Shown here piece by piece: positions 17,132-25,562 of a DNA stretch of 64,000 bases. The DNA is from Desulfoluna spongiiphila (lineage in GTDB: Bacteria > Desulfobacterota > Desulfobacteria > Desulfobacterales > Desulfolunaceae), in the NCBI RefSeq assembly GCF_900101345.1, contig NZ_FMUX01000008.1, forward strand, positions 70,650 to 134,649, written 5' to 3'. A model generated the notes under the pieces. The model had not been told where the DNA came from and did not search any database. It saw only the letters and a list, made by a program, of their open reading frames with translations. How positions within the stretch are numbered: position 1 is the first letter of the stretch; each line of letters starts with the position of its first letter. The position numbers and the translations under genes were made by a program.

Positions 17132-18207
17132 TGAAGCGCTGTCTCCTGATTTTTTGCTTTCTGTGCCTTGGGGCGGCCCAAACGGCCATGGCCGAGTCCA
17201 TCACGGTGCGCGATATGGCAGGACGGGACGTGACCGTTGCAGCACCCCCCAAACGCATTGTCTGCCTGGCCCCCGGCACCCTGCGCCTCATCATCTACCT
17301 GGAAGCCAAAGAGATGGTGGCGGGGGTGGAGGCCATTGAAAAACGATTTCCCACCACGCGGCCCTACTGGGTTGCCAACAGTGACCTGAAAAAGCGCCCC
17401 TCCGTGGGCCCGGGCGGGCCGGGGTCCATCAACAGCGAACCGGACCTTGAGGCCCTGCTCTCTGCGGCCCCGGACCTCATCTTCATCACCTATCTTGAAA
17501 AACGAAAAGCAGACAAACTCCAGGCCAAGCTCGGGATCCCCGTGGTGGTCCTCTCCTACGGCCCCTTCGGCCGGTTTGACGAGACCATGTACCGCTCCCT
17601 GCGCCTGGCCGGAAAGGTTCTGGCCAAAGAGAAAAGGGCAGACGAGGTCGTCGCCTTTATCGAAAATGCCAAAAAAGACCTCTCAAAAAGGGTGGAAAGC
17701 GAGGGGACCGGAGAAAAACCCGGGGTGTACGTGGGCGGTATCGGGTTCAAGGGAACCCAGGGCATCGGAAGCACGGAAACCTCCTACGCCCCCTTTGACT
17801 GGGTGGGGGCCAGAAACGTGGTGGCGGGCCAGGGCACCAACGGCCACCTCTTTGTGGGCAGGGAGACCCTCCTTGACCTGGACCCGGATATTCTCTTTAT
17901 CGACGGCGGAGGCCGGGGAAACGTGGCCCGGGACATGCAGGCCAAACCCGCCTTTTACAAAGGCCTCTCCGCTTTCCGGAAAGGACGGGTCTACTCCCTC
18001 CACTCCTACAACTGGTACATGACCAACATCGGCACCGCCATGGGGGATGCCTACGCCATCGGAAAGATCCTCTACCCCCACCGGTTTGCCGACATCGACC
18101 CGGCAACCAAGGCCGACGAGATCTACAGCTTCCTCGTGGGAAAACCTGTGTATGGGCAAATGAAAACAGCCTACGGGCCCATGGGGGGCAAACTGAGCAT
18201 AAAATAA
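17131..18207 (+). CDS. Periplasmic binding protein for metal chelate or cofactor (BtuF/FepB-like)
   Basis: A 358-residue protein with a signal peptide (LLIFCFLCLGAAQTAMAES) and a type III periplasmic-binding fold: ITVRDMAGRDVTVAAPPKRI at the mature N-terminus, PDLEALLSAAPDLIF, the long bridging helix about residues 150-185, and LLDLDPDILFIDG. It would hand a TonB-imported ligand to the FecCD-type permease. The stretch VGGIGFKGTQGIGSTETSYA is distinctive, but I cannot assign the ligand from it. Confidence 0.88.
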   Translation: MKRCLLIFCFLCLGAAQTAMAESITVRDMAGRDVTVAAPPKRIVCLAPGTLRLIIYLEAKEMVAGVEAIEKRFPTTRPYWVANSDLKKRPSVGPGGPGSINSEPDLEALLSAAPDLIFITYLEKRKADKLQAKLGIPVVVLSYGPFGRFDETMYRSLRLAGKVLAKEKRADEVVAFIENAKKDLSKRVESEGTGEKPGVYVGGIGFKGTQGIGSTETSYAPFDWVGARNVVAGQGTNGHLFVGRETLLDLDPDILFIDGGGRGNVARDMQAKPAFYKGLSAFRKGRVYSLHSYNWYMTNIGTAMGDAYAIGKILYPHRFADIDPATKADEIYSFLVGKPVYGQMKTAYGPMGGKLSIK

Positions 18208-18215
18208 GAAAGAGA

Positions 18216-18383
18216 GCCTCCGGCGGCCCTGCCGGGGGCCAACCTTTTAAAAAGGTTAATAAACAGGTTTAAAAAAAGGTCAGTTTAATCTGAATCAATA
18301 GCGAATGTGATTTTCCCTGAGGAACGAAGGGGAAAGCGCATTTGCAACCAGCTTTCGAGGTGGCACACCTCGCCGCCGGAGGC
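18216..18383 (+). repeat. Dispersed intergenic repeat, copy B (full length)
   Basis: GCCTCCGGCGGCCCTGCC to CACCTCGCCGCCGGAGGC, closely matching copy A including the CAGTTTAATCTGAATC palindrome and the GAACGAAGGGGAAAGCGCAT block. It splits the uptake operon between the binding-protein and second methyltransferase genes without any terminator T-run. Confidence 0.85.
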
Positions 18384-18481
18384 ATTGCTGTTGTTTTTTT
18401 CTGAGCCCTCTTGACCCTGTGATTCATCCGACTTCAACCATAGAAGGCATTTGTTTTTACGCTTTTAAAGGACGCAACCAC

Positions 18482-19090
18482 ATGTATGCACGTAAGGCGA
18501 ATTTTTTTGATTCACAGACCGATGCTCCCTGGGCGGCCGAGGCCTACGGCCCGGAGGAGATGACAAAGCTGGAACGGGTCTTTGCGGCAGCCGGGCCCCT
18601 TGACGGAAAAACCGTATTGGAGCCGGGCTGCGGCACCGGCCGTCTCACAGAGATTCTTGCAAGGAGGGTGGGCCCTTCGGGTCGGGTCCTTGCCATGGAC
18701 ATCAGCGAAGGGATGGTGGCGGCAGCACAGGAAAGGCTCGCGGATCAGGCCCATGTGGACCTGCGGCATGGGCACCTGGAAACCTGTCCCCTGCCCGAAG
18801 GCGGTGTGAACCTGGCCCTCTGCCATCAGGTTTTCCCCCACCTTCAAGACCAGCAAGGGGCCCTTGCCCTTCTGGCCCGCAGTTTGAAAGCCGACGGCCT
18901 TCTCATCATCTGCCATTTTAAGCCCTTGTCCGTCATCAACGACGTGCACCGCAAGGCAGGCACGGCCGTGGAGCAGGACATGATCCCCGAACACGGGGAG
19001 ATGGAGCGAATGTGCACCGAAGCCGGTTTTAAGATCACCGAGCTCACCGACGATGCAAGGGGGTATGTCCTGTGTGCAATAAAAGCGTGA
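18482..19090 (+). CDS. Class I SAM-dependent methyltransferase (second of the operon)
   Basis: A 202-residue methyltransferase of the Methyltransf_11/25 type: motif I VLEPGCGTGRLTEIL at about 44, motif II VLAMDISEGMVAAAQERLA, then LCHQVFPHLQDQ and LLIICHF. ATG 18482 is preceded by AAAGGA. Its last bases overlap the GTG start of the TonB receptor gene, so receptor and enzyme are co-translated. Acceptor unknown; the tight coupling suggests modification of the receptor's ligand. Confidence 0.85.
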   Translation: MYARKANFFDSQTDAPWAAEAYGPEEMTKLERVFAAAGPLDGKTVLEPGCGTGRLTEILARRVGPSGRVLAMDISEGMVAAAQERLADQAHVDLRHGHLETCPLPEGGVNLALCHQVFPHLQDQQGALALLARSLKADGLLIICHFKPLSVINDVHRKAGTAVEQDMIPEHGEMERMCTEAGFKITELTDDARGYVLCAIKA

Positions 19091-21063
19091 CCTTCTCTGC
19101 GGCCAGTGGCACATCCCGCACCCCCTCCTTGAGACGAGTTTTTGCCCTGCCTGTTATCCTGACAATCCTTGCATTCACCGGCAACGCAGCCACCGCTGAA
19201 GAGGCCCACCTTTTTCTGGACGACGTGACGGTCACCGCATCCCCTGTCATCGACGGGAACATTACCGATGCCTATGGGGCACGGAAAACAAGGGTCACCG
19301 AAGAGCAGGTGAGCGACCTCAACGCCCAGGACCTGGAGACCGCCCTGAGGCGTACCCCCGGGGTCAACATCTCCCGGTACAATCCCATCGGCTCCTTCGG
19401 CGGGGCCGAAGGGGGCGGGGTCTTTATCCGGGGCATGGGCTCCAGCAGGCCGGGGGCCGAGATCAAAACCTTGTTTGACGGCATCCCCATGTACTTGAGC
19501 GTCTGGAACCACCCGCTTCTGGACACCATCCCCGTGGACTCGGCCCGAACCATCGAGGTCTACAAAAGCCCCCAGCCCCAGCATTTCGGCAACGCCTTCG
19601 GGGTGGTGAACGTCGTGCCCAAGCGCAAGCTCACCGAGGGATTTGAGACCAAGGGGCAGATTGCGACGGGCCGCTGGTCTACCCTGGTGGGGACGGTGGA
19701 ACACGGCGGAAAAAAAGACCGGCTCGATTATTATATCGGCTGCGGGTACCGAAGCTCCGACGGGCACAGGGAGGCCGCCGACGGCGAGCTGAAAAACATC
19801 TACGGCAGCCTGGGGTATGCGCTGAGCCCCAACTGGGACCTCAACATCGTGACCCTCTGGAACGACAACGAGGCCAGCGATCCCGGGGAGGAGGGGGCCG
19901 ATCCCGCCTTGCGGGAGGGCACCTTCGAGACGCGGACCTGGCTGGCCGAGGCCACCCTGTCCAACAGCTACGATACCGCCGACGGCAGCCTCAAGGTCTA
20001 CTGGAACGGCGGGGAAGGGGACTGGCTGGATTATCCCGCGCCCACCCCGGGCGTACGGGAGTACCTCTACAACGATTCGCTCTTTTACGGGGTAAAAGCC
20101 AGGGAGACTTTCTATCTGAACCATGGCCTGGAGTGGCTCGTGGGCTTTGACTGGGATTACAGCGACGGGGAATACGACAAAACCTTCAGCGACGGCAGCA
20201 CAGACCGGTGGGACGGCCATGACGTCACGATCTTTTCCCCCTATACGGCCGTCAGCCGCCAGTTCGGGACCCGGGACGGCCTCTACGCCATCCCGTCGGC
20301 AGGCGTGCGGTATTACGACAACACCGACTTTGATGACGAGGTGGCCCCCCACGCAGGGCTCGTAACCGGATACAAGGACACCGAGGTTCACCTGGGGTAT
20401 TCACGCGGCGTGGTCTACCCGGGCCTTGAGGTGGTGGTCTTTTCGGAAAAGGTCATCCCCATGCTCAAGGAGACCTGGAAGGACTTAAACGCTGAAAAGG
20501 TGGACCATTTCGAGGCGGGGATCACCCGGAAATTTGGAAACCGCGCCATGGTCGACCTCACCTTTTTCTACGACGACGGCACAGACCGGTACGTCATCGT
20601 GCCGCCCCCGCCACCTCCCCCTGTGTACGACAACATCGAAGAATTCACCATCAAGGGCTCGGAGATCACCATAAGCGTCAACCCCACACAGGACCTCTCC
20701 CTGTTTACCGGGGTCACCTTTCTGGACACCGATCCCGGAGATATGCCCTATGCACCGGAGACCACGGTCACTGCCGGTCTCAACTGGCGATTCCTGAAAT
20801 CCTTCAAATTGAGCCTGGACGCCTCCTACCTGTCGAGCATGACCGTAAGCTCCCAGGCCCGGAAAGCAGGGGCCGAAAACAGCGCTCCGGTGGATTCTTA
20901 CACCCTTGTCAACGGAATGCTGAGCTACGCCTTTCATCTCTCCGGCATGGAAGGGGAGTTTTTCGTGGCAGGGGAAAACCTCACCGATGAGACGTACGAG
21001 TACCTTCCGGGCTATCCCATGCCCGGGCTCAACCTCATGGGCGGTTTCCGCTTCACCTTGTAA
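19072..21063 (+). CDS. TonB-dependent outer-membrane receptor
   Basis: A 663-residue receptor starting at GTG 19072 (AAGGGGG upstream), with a signal peptide ending about ATAEE. The plug domain shows VTEEQVSDLNAQDLETALRR, TPGVNIS, GVFIRGMGSSRPGAEIKTLF and VDSARTIEVYKSPQPQHFGN; the remainder is a beta-barrel ending in NLMGGFRFTL with the C-terminal aromatic signature. It would import a large metal or cofactor chelate to the periplasmic binding protein of the same operon. The proline run PPPPPPPVY near 510 lies in a likely extracellular loop. Confidence 0.92.
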   Translation: MCNKSVTFSAASGTSRTPSLRRVFALPVILTILAFTGNAATAEEAHLFLDDVTVTASPVIDGNITDAYGARKTRVTEEQVSDLNAQDLETALRRTPGVNISRYNPIGSFGGAEGGGVFIRGMGSSRPGAEIKTLFDGIPMYLSVWNHPLLDTIPVDSARTIEVYKSPQPQHFGNAFGVVNVVPKRKLTEGFETKGQIATGRWSTLVGTVEHGGKKDRLDYYIGCGYRSSDGHREAADGELKNIYGSLGYALSPNWDLNIVTLWNDNEASDPGEEGADPALREGTFETRTWLAEATLSNSYDTADGSLKVYWNGGEGDWLDYPAPTPGVREYLYNDSLFYGVKARETFYLNHGLEWLVGFDWDYSDGEYDKTFSDGSTDRWDGHDVTIFSPYTAVSRQFGTRDGLYAIPSAGVRYYDNTDFDDEVAPHAGLVTGYKDTEVHLGYSRGVVYPGLEVVVFSEKVIPMLKETWKDLNAEKVDHFEAGITRKFGNRAMVDLTFFYDDGTDRYVIVPPPPPPPVYDNIEEFTIKGSEITISVNPTQDLSLFTGVTFLDTDPGDMPYAPETTVTAGLNWRFLKSFKLSLDASYLSSMTVSSQARKAGAENSAPVDSYTLVNGMLSYAFHLSGMEGEFFVAGENLTDETYEYLPGYPMPGLNLMGGFRFTL

Positions 21064-21121
21064 GAGAAGTGTCCATGCGGTGAAAAGAGGGGCCCCCGGC
21101 AGGTGTGCTATCCCGGATATT

Positions 21122-21895
21122 TCACGAGTCGATCTGGGATAGGGGCCCTGTTGGTTTGGTCTGCCAGCGGCTGAGATAGGTCCGGTAGAGGTGCGTGAAC
21201 CAGCCCCCGTCCGGAAACACCTTCAGGGAAGCAAAGCTGTCCGCGGAGAAATAGGTGCGCACAAAGGGGGTGTAGTCGGGGGTGGCCACAAAAAGGAGGG
21301 CGGCCAGCCCGTACACTGCCAGGGTGGACTTCAGGTCCTTGGCGTTGGCGAACTTAAAGGCGGTGCCCGAGGATCGCTTCGGGCCGTTGCCGAAGAGATC
21401 GAGGCTCACCAGTTCGTCCAGAAGCAGATGGATGATAAACCCTGCAAAGACAAAAAACCCCGCCATCCAGACGGTGTGCTTCGAAAAGCTGAAGAAATGG
21501 TAGAGGATGAGGGTGGTTAAAAACCAGAAAAAAAAGCTGGCGGGCACGGAATGAATGATCCCGCGATGGACGGTGATGCGCGTGAACATGGAAAAAAAGA
21601 GAAACTTGACCACGAAAAAACTGCCCAGCCAGATGAGGAACAGCTCCGCAGCGGAATTGTCCGCCCCCTGATTGAACATGATGAGAAAAGAGATCACCGT
21701 GGCGATGAAGGTAAAGAGAAGCCGAACGGGCAGGGAGCTGTCCGAGTCGATGTCGGGCAGCAGCCCGCCCACCACCCCCATGACGAAAAAGAGCAGCACC
21801 TCATCGGGCGTGGCAAGACATGCCGCCAGCAGAAAGGTGGCCGCCGCACTGCTGCAGAGGCTTGAAACCGTAAGATGTGTTTTAAATTCAGCCAC
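21122..21895 (-). CDS. YdjM-family inner-membrane metal-dependent hydrolase (DUF457)
   Basis: A 257-residue membrane protein with the DUF457 motifs: FKTHLTV at the N-terminus, GVVGGLLPDIDSDSS, ITVHRGIIHS and FAGFIIHLLLDELVS. The conserved His and Asp residues form the proposed metal site. Six or more hydrophobic helices are visible. I favour GTG at 21895, which gives the usual N-terminus before FKTH; a TTG at 21916 in the same frame is the alternative. The biological substrate is unknown. It is convergent with the TonB receptor gene. Confidence 0.8.
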   Translation of the reverse strand: MAEFKTHLTVSSLCSSAAATFLLAACLATPDEVLLFFVMGVVGGLLPDIDSDSSLPVRLLFTFIATVISFLIMFNQGADNSAAELFLIWLGSFFVVKFLFFSMFTRITVHRGIIHSVPASFFFWFLTTLILYHFFSFSKHTVWMAGFFVFAGFIIHLLLDELVSLDLFGNGPKRSSGTAFKFANAKDLKSTLAVYGLAALLFVATPDYTPFVRTYFSADSFASLKVFPDGGWFTHLYRTYLSRWQTKPTGPLSQIDS

Positions 21896-21916
21896 GCGAT
21901 GCCATCCCTGTTGCAA

Positions 21917-22236
21917 CCCAATCCATCATCCATCGAATTTTTCCTTATACACCATTAAGAGAATTTTGTCGTAAAGGAAACGCATGACCGCCGCATCGGA
22001 CTTCCTTTTACCCGGGACTCGAAACGAAAACACACCTCTTCTCCAGCGTTCTCCACTCCTTTCAGAGTATTAACTATTTTATCTCTTTCCTTATCAAACA
22101 GATAAAAACTATTTATAATCCGCGACAATTAACTACATCCGATGAATTGATGTTTCTTTAGTCTTCAAAAAAACAGGCGAGAGAAATGCCTACATCTGGA
22201 AAATCAAAAGTGATACGTTAAAAAAGGAGTATCGGA
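21917..22236 (+). other. Promoter region ahead of the secretion-like locus
   Basis: No gene is visible here. The stretch is distinctly AT-richer than its surroundings. It contains the promoter listed separately at 22091-22119 and an AAAAAAGGAG ribosome site before 22237. Confidence 0.6.
22091..22119 (+). promoter_or_regulatory. Sigma-70-type promoter before the kinase-like gene
   Basis: TTATCA (22091-22096) and a perfect TATAAT (22114-22119) with 17 bases between them. A transcript would start near 22126 and have a leader of about 110 nt. It may drive the whole secretion-like locus, since downstream gaps are short. Confidence 0.55.
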
Positions 22237-22968
22237 ATGAATGCTTGCCCACAGGCAATTGAACGTCAATGGCTCTGGATTTACCGAAAAACCCGCATGG
22301 TGGATTTTCTTTTATCCGGAACCCCCATCCTGCCTGGGGATCCCTTCACCATGGAATCCATGGTCAAGGGACTCTTCTCTCAACTTCGGGACATGGCGGC
22401 TCCTGATGTCGGACTTTTTTTCGAGGGTCCCATGGATGCAGCCCCCCTAACCGTGAACAGAGACGCCGTGGATCTGCTCGTGTACCTCATCCTGGAAAAC
22501 GCCTTACGATTTACCTCAAACGGATGTATCCAAATCACGCATCATTCCATGAAACAATGGGACCGACTTACGATTCGCGATACGGGAACCGGATTCACGC
22601 CTCGCCGCCTTCACCGACTCAACGACACCCTGAGGCGTGGTCATCCCGATCCACACCCTGGAAGCATTCGCGGCATTCCGTTGTCCGCTAGTTTAATACA
22701 GTCCCTTGGAGGGCGCATGGGAATCCGGTCACGGCAGGGAAAGGGCTCCTCGGTGTCTCTTTTTTTTTCCAAGGGCGGCGGCCTTGTCAAAAAAGCACGC
22801 CAGCACCGTCCTCGTTGGTATCCAAGGCTCCCACCCTTTCCGAAACAAGGTTTCCCGCTGGCTCACGGACACGGGCAAACCCTGTGCCGTCATCTCGGCA
22901 ATGAGCGTCACAGCCCCCCCCCACAAAAGCAGCCCCGATGCGTGGGTTGTTCAAGCCTCTCCGGATAA
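22237..22968 (+). CDS. Histidine-kinase-type ATPase domain protein, frameshifted after the ATPase domain
   Basis: The first 175 residues are a GHKL ATPase module: DAVDLLVYLILENALRFTSN (N box), LTIRDTGTGFTPRRL (G1), IPLSASLIQSLGGRMGIRSR and GKGSSVSLFF (G2). No phosphorylatable His helix or membrane segment is present. At 22760-22768 the coding strand has nine T in a row; beyond it this frame becomes a proline/arginine-rich tail that looks non-biological, while the +1 frame reads into a protein-like sequence continuing to 23671. So this gene and the next are probably one protein joined by slippage, or the run is one base too long. Confidence 0.65.
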   Translation: MNACPQAIERQWLWIYRKTRMVDFLLSGTPILPGDPFTMESMVKGLFSQLRDMAAPDVGLFFEGPMDAAPLTVNRDAVDLLVYLILENALRFTSNGCIQITHHSMKQWDRLTIRDTGTGFTPRRLHRLNDTLRRGHPDPHPGSIRGIPLSASLIQSLGGRMGIRSRQGKGSSVSLFFSKGGGLVKKARQHRPRWYPRLPPFPKQGFPLAHGHGQTLCRHLGNERHSPPPQKQPRCVGCSSLSG

Positions 22969-23671
22969 CACCCCTGCACAGCCCTGTCCCCCACAGCTCC
23001 CCACAGCGACACATTGGCTTTTAAGTTTCCTGCCACATCCAGCCGCCCTCTGCCGCGCTTGCGGACAGATCCACCACGCCAACGAACGATTTTGCCGTTT
23101 TATAGGCGCACCGGACGCCTCAGTGAGGCTTCGCTCACTCTGGTCTCTGGTCTCCTTCTCAGACACCCCGGATCGAACGCTTCAACAGCTGGCATGGGGA
23201 GAAACCCGACACATCCCTTGTGGAGGCATCTGCCGATTCGATGGGGAAGAAGTATTTCGTGATCTCATGATTTCACGAGGCACCGGTCCCCAACGTGATC
23301 TCTACCTGGTGATGCTGCAGACCTGCAATCAGGATAACCGACAAAGAGATGACCGACCTGCCGCGCTCCAACTGGCCGTGGCCGAGGTGATGACCCTCTC
23401 CCTGGCTCTCTGGGAACGCTTGACCGGTAAAGGAAAAGTGAGCCTTGCAGGGAACTCTGGGCTCTGGAATGTCCATATCAATCCCGATGGGTGGGAGCGG
23501 ACCCAGACCCTGGACCGTTACCTCAAGGCCGAAACCGTGCCCAAACACCCAAACGTAAGTCGGGTAGAAAAAACGGCATGGTGGGTCCTCTCCCACGGCA
23601 CCGACAGCTCCCACACAGGACCATGCGACAGACTGCAAACCGCCGTCAGCCGCCTGATGGCCCTGGTCTGA
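22706..23671 (+). CDS. Receiver/PAS-like regulator, probable second half of the kinase-like protein
   Basis: Read in the frame after the T9 run at 22760-22768. It begins with a degenerate receiver-like segment (STVLVGIQGSHPFRNKVSRW LTDTG), followed by a PAS-like region (ALCRACGQIHHANERFCRFI) and a C-terminal domain of about 100 residues with ALWERLTGKGKVSLAGNSGL and RTQTLDRYLKAETVPKHPNV. I do not recognise that last domain. The only start upstream of the receiver-like part is a TTG inside the ATPase domain without a convincing ribosome site, so independent translation is doubtful. A sensor or regulator for the neighbouring secretion locus is the natural guess. Confidence 0.55.
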   Translation: MEGAWESGHGRERAPRCLFFFPRAAALSKKHASTVLVGIQGSHPFRNKVSRWLTDTGKPCAVISAMSVTAPPHKSSPDAWVVQASPDNTPAQPCPPQLPTATHWLLSFLPHPAALCRACGQIHHANERFCRFIGAPDASVRLRSLWSLVSFSDTPDRTLQQLAWGETRHIPCGGICRFDGEEVFRDLMISRGTGPQRDLYLVMLQTCNQDNRQRDDRPAALQLAVAEVMTLSLALWERLTGKGKVSLAGNSGLWNVHINPDGWERTQTLDRYLKAETVPKHPNVSRVEKTAWWVLSHGTDSSHTGPCDRLQTAVSRLMALV

Positions 23672-23909
23672 ATCCCACAGGCACATATAAGGTTCCATTT
23701 TTAATAACGATCCTGACATTTACACATGGTGATCCTGGTTTTCACAAGAATCACGAGCCAGGTAATTGAGTTTACGGTCCATGTGCTTTTTTATGGATAC
23801 CAAGGGAAACCGGTTCACCGCTGATAATGGCACATCCTGCCCTTCGGTGTGCTGTCCGACGTCATGCACCTGCGGTTGGGTGGGCAGATGTAAACCAGGG
23901 GGCGGAGCT

Positions 23910-24860
23910 ATGTCCAAGCTTAAAATTCAAAAATCAGGGGTCCTGATCATCGCTGTGGCGATCTGTTGCTATGCCGTGGTGGTATGCGTCGTGAGTCTGC
24001 GGTCCACAGGCGGGATATCGCCCCTTTTTTTTGCCGTTGACGGGGTGCTGCTCATGCTCGCCTGCCTCCTTCTTTATGCCTGCAGAACAGCGGAACAATA
24101 CGGGCGGTGGGGCTGGCATCGGGCCATAAACAAACCGGCCGCCCCGACCATGGACGACCGCCACCACGTGGTGGTCACCGACTCGGCGCAACACAGGGAC
24201 CTCCTTTTAGAGCATGAGCACAGGCAAAAGGTCTCTGCCTCTGTCCTTCGCACCCGGGTTGGCCTGGCTGAAAAGCTCCCGTTTCTTTTGGCAACGGACC
24301 ACGGCTGGAGGCATCTTCATACCCTCACGTCCCTGGTCTATCATCCCATGCGCGCCTGCCTGGTGAAAGGCCTCTGGAAGGAGCTCTTTGGGGCCCAGGC
24401 GCCGGTGTTGACGATGCACATCTGCCTGGACAGCCTCCTCTCAGAAGGACAGGCACATCGCCTCCGCAAGGCCCGCCACCTGGCCCGCGTGTGGCACATG
24501 ATACCCGAAGGGACGAGGCCCCTTCGGGTTGAGATGGTTCTCCTGGGGCAAGACCGTACCGGCGTGGGAAAGGCCCTTGCGGCCACACTGGAGCCCGGGG
24601 ACGTGTTCTTGTTGACCCCTCAGATGAGCCGGGAGGAGGTCCTGGCACACCTGACGGAGACCATGCACGGGTATGTGGACCGAGCCGTGGGCAAGGCCGA
24701 CCCCGATCCATTTCTTGACCTTGTCGAGGCCGCCTCCCATGTCAGTAGATGGGGTCGGATCCTGGCTGATTATTCCGATGCACTCTTCAGCTGCATGCAG
24801 GTGGCAGAGTTGAGCTGGAGGTACACGGACCTTCTACCCGGCGAAAAAAACATGCGGTGA
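23910..24860 (+). CDS. Two-TM protein resembling a reduced TssM
   Basis: A 316-residue protein from ATG 23910 (GGCGGAG upstream). Two membrane helices lie at about 10-31 (GVLIIAVAICCYAVVVCVVS) and 36-56, followed by a cytoplasmic domain. EKLPFLLATDHGWRHLHTLT aligns in position with the TssM segment that normally holds the P-loop (klPwyl.lG..gaGKTt), but no GxxxxGK is present. Later, RPLRVEMVLLGQDRTGVGKA resembles the TssM P-Y-L..TK.D motif. The large periplasmic TssM part is absent. My TssM reading rests on pattern and location only; it could be an unrelated anchor protein. It is encoded directly before the sheath genes. Confidence 0.45.
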   Translation: MSKLKIQKSGVLIIAVAICCYAVVVCVVSLRSTGGISPLFFAVDGVLLMLACLLLYACRTAEQYGRWGWHRAINKPAAPTMDDRHHVVVTDSAQHRDLLLEHEHRQKVSASVLRTRVGLAEKLPFLLATDHGWRHLHTLTSLVYHPMRACLVKGLWKELFGAQAPVLTMHICLDSLLSEGQAHRLRKARHLARVWHMIPEGTRPLRVEMVLLGQDRTGVGKALAATLEPGDVFLLTPQMSREEVLAHLTETMHGYVDRAVGKADPDPFLDLVEAASHVSRWGRILADYSDALFSCMQVAELSWRYTDLLPGEKNMR

Positions 24861-24956
24861 GAAAAGGCGATGATTTCATGCATGACCGTCTAAAAACACC
24901 CTCCCAAGACAAACCGGGATCTGCACAGTTACCAAAAAAAACAAGGAGTAAGAGCC

Positions 24957-25511
24957 ATGGCGATTCAGGACGAACTGCCCAAATCAAGATTGACCCTGAC
25001 CTATCGGACCGAAATTCACGGAGAGCCTGAAGAGCTGGAGTTACCCTTGCGGCTTTTGGTTCTAGGGGATTTCACCGGAGAGAAGAGAGACAAACCGGAT
25101 TTTGCGGAGCGGGTTCCCCTGACCCTTACCGACAAAAACACCAACCAGATAATGGAACGCATGGAGATCCACGCAAAGGTTAACGACTCGGAGAACAACA
25201 CCTACACCCTGCCGATTCGAAACATGGACGCCTTTGTGCCCTCGGAGATGCCCCGATTTATCCCCAGCCTGCAACGGATACTGGAAGGACGCAAACGCCT
25301 GGCCGATGTGGTGTCGGTGCTGGACAACCACAAAAAAACACGGGCCGCCGTGGTGAGCATGATCCAGAATGCCGAGGTCCTGGCACAGATTCGAACGGCC
25401 TTGGAGCCGGCATATGGAAAAAGCGCCGGGTTCATGGACCTGATTGCCAAACCCAAACAGCTCCCCGGTGAGGAAAGCGAAAAAACCCAGGCAGAGGAAG
25501 AGGCCAAATAG
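24957..25511 (+). CDS. tssB: Type VI secretion sheath small subunit TssB (VipA)
   Basis: A 184-residue protein with clear TssB hallmarks: the N-terminal KSRLTLTYRTEI, then ELPLRLLVLGDFTG, NQIMERMEIHAKV, LPIRNMDAFVPSEM and a C-terminal helical region. It pairs with TssC to form the contractile sheath around the tube. ATG 24957 has AAGGAG nine bases upstream. Length is near the family norm of about 165-180. The charged tail (EESEKTQAEEEAK) is slightly longer than usual. Confidence 0.93.
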   Translation: MAIQDELPKSRLTLTYRTEIHGEPEELELPLRLLVLGDFTGEKRDKPDFAERVPLTLTDKNTNQIMERMEIHAKVNDSENNTYTLPIRNMDAFVPSEMPRFIPSLQRILEGRKRLADVVSVLDNHKKTRAAVVSMIQNAEVLAQIRTALEPAYGKSAGFMDLIAKPKQLPGEESEKTQAEEEAK

Positions 25512-25562
25512 GGACAGCACCAAGACCCTTTTTCGACTCGACCCGCAACCAAGGAGATTCCC

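Noticed and set aside
18844..20391. 515-residue minus-strand frame across methyltransferase and TonB receptor genes
   Set aside because: It spans two overlapping real genes on the other strand and shows only low-complexity valine/glycine-rich sequence.
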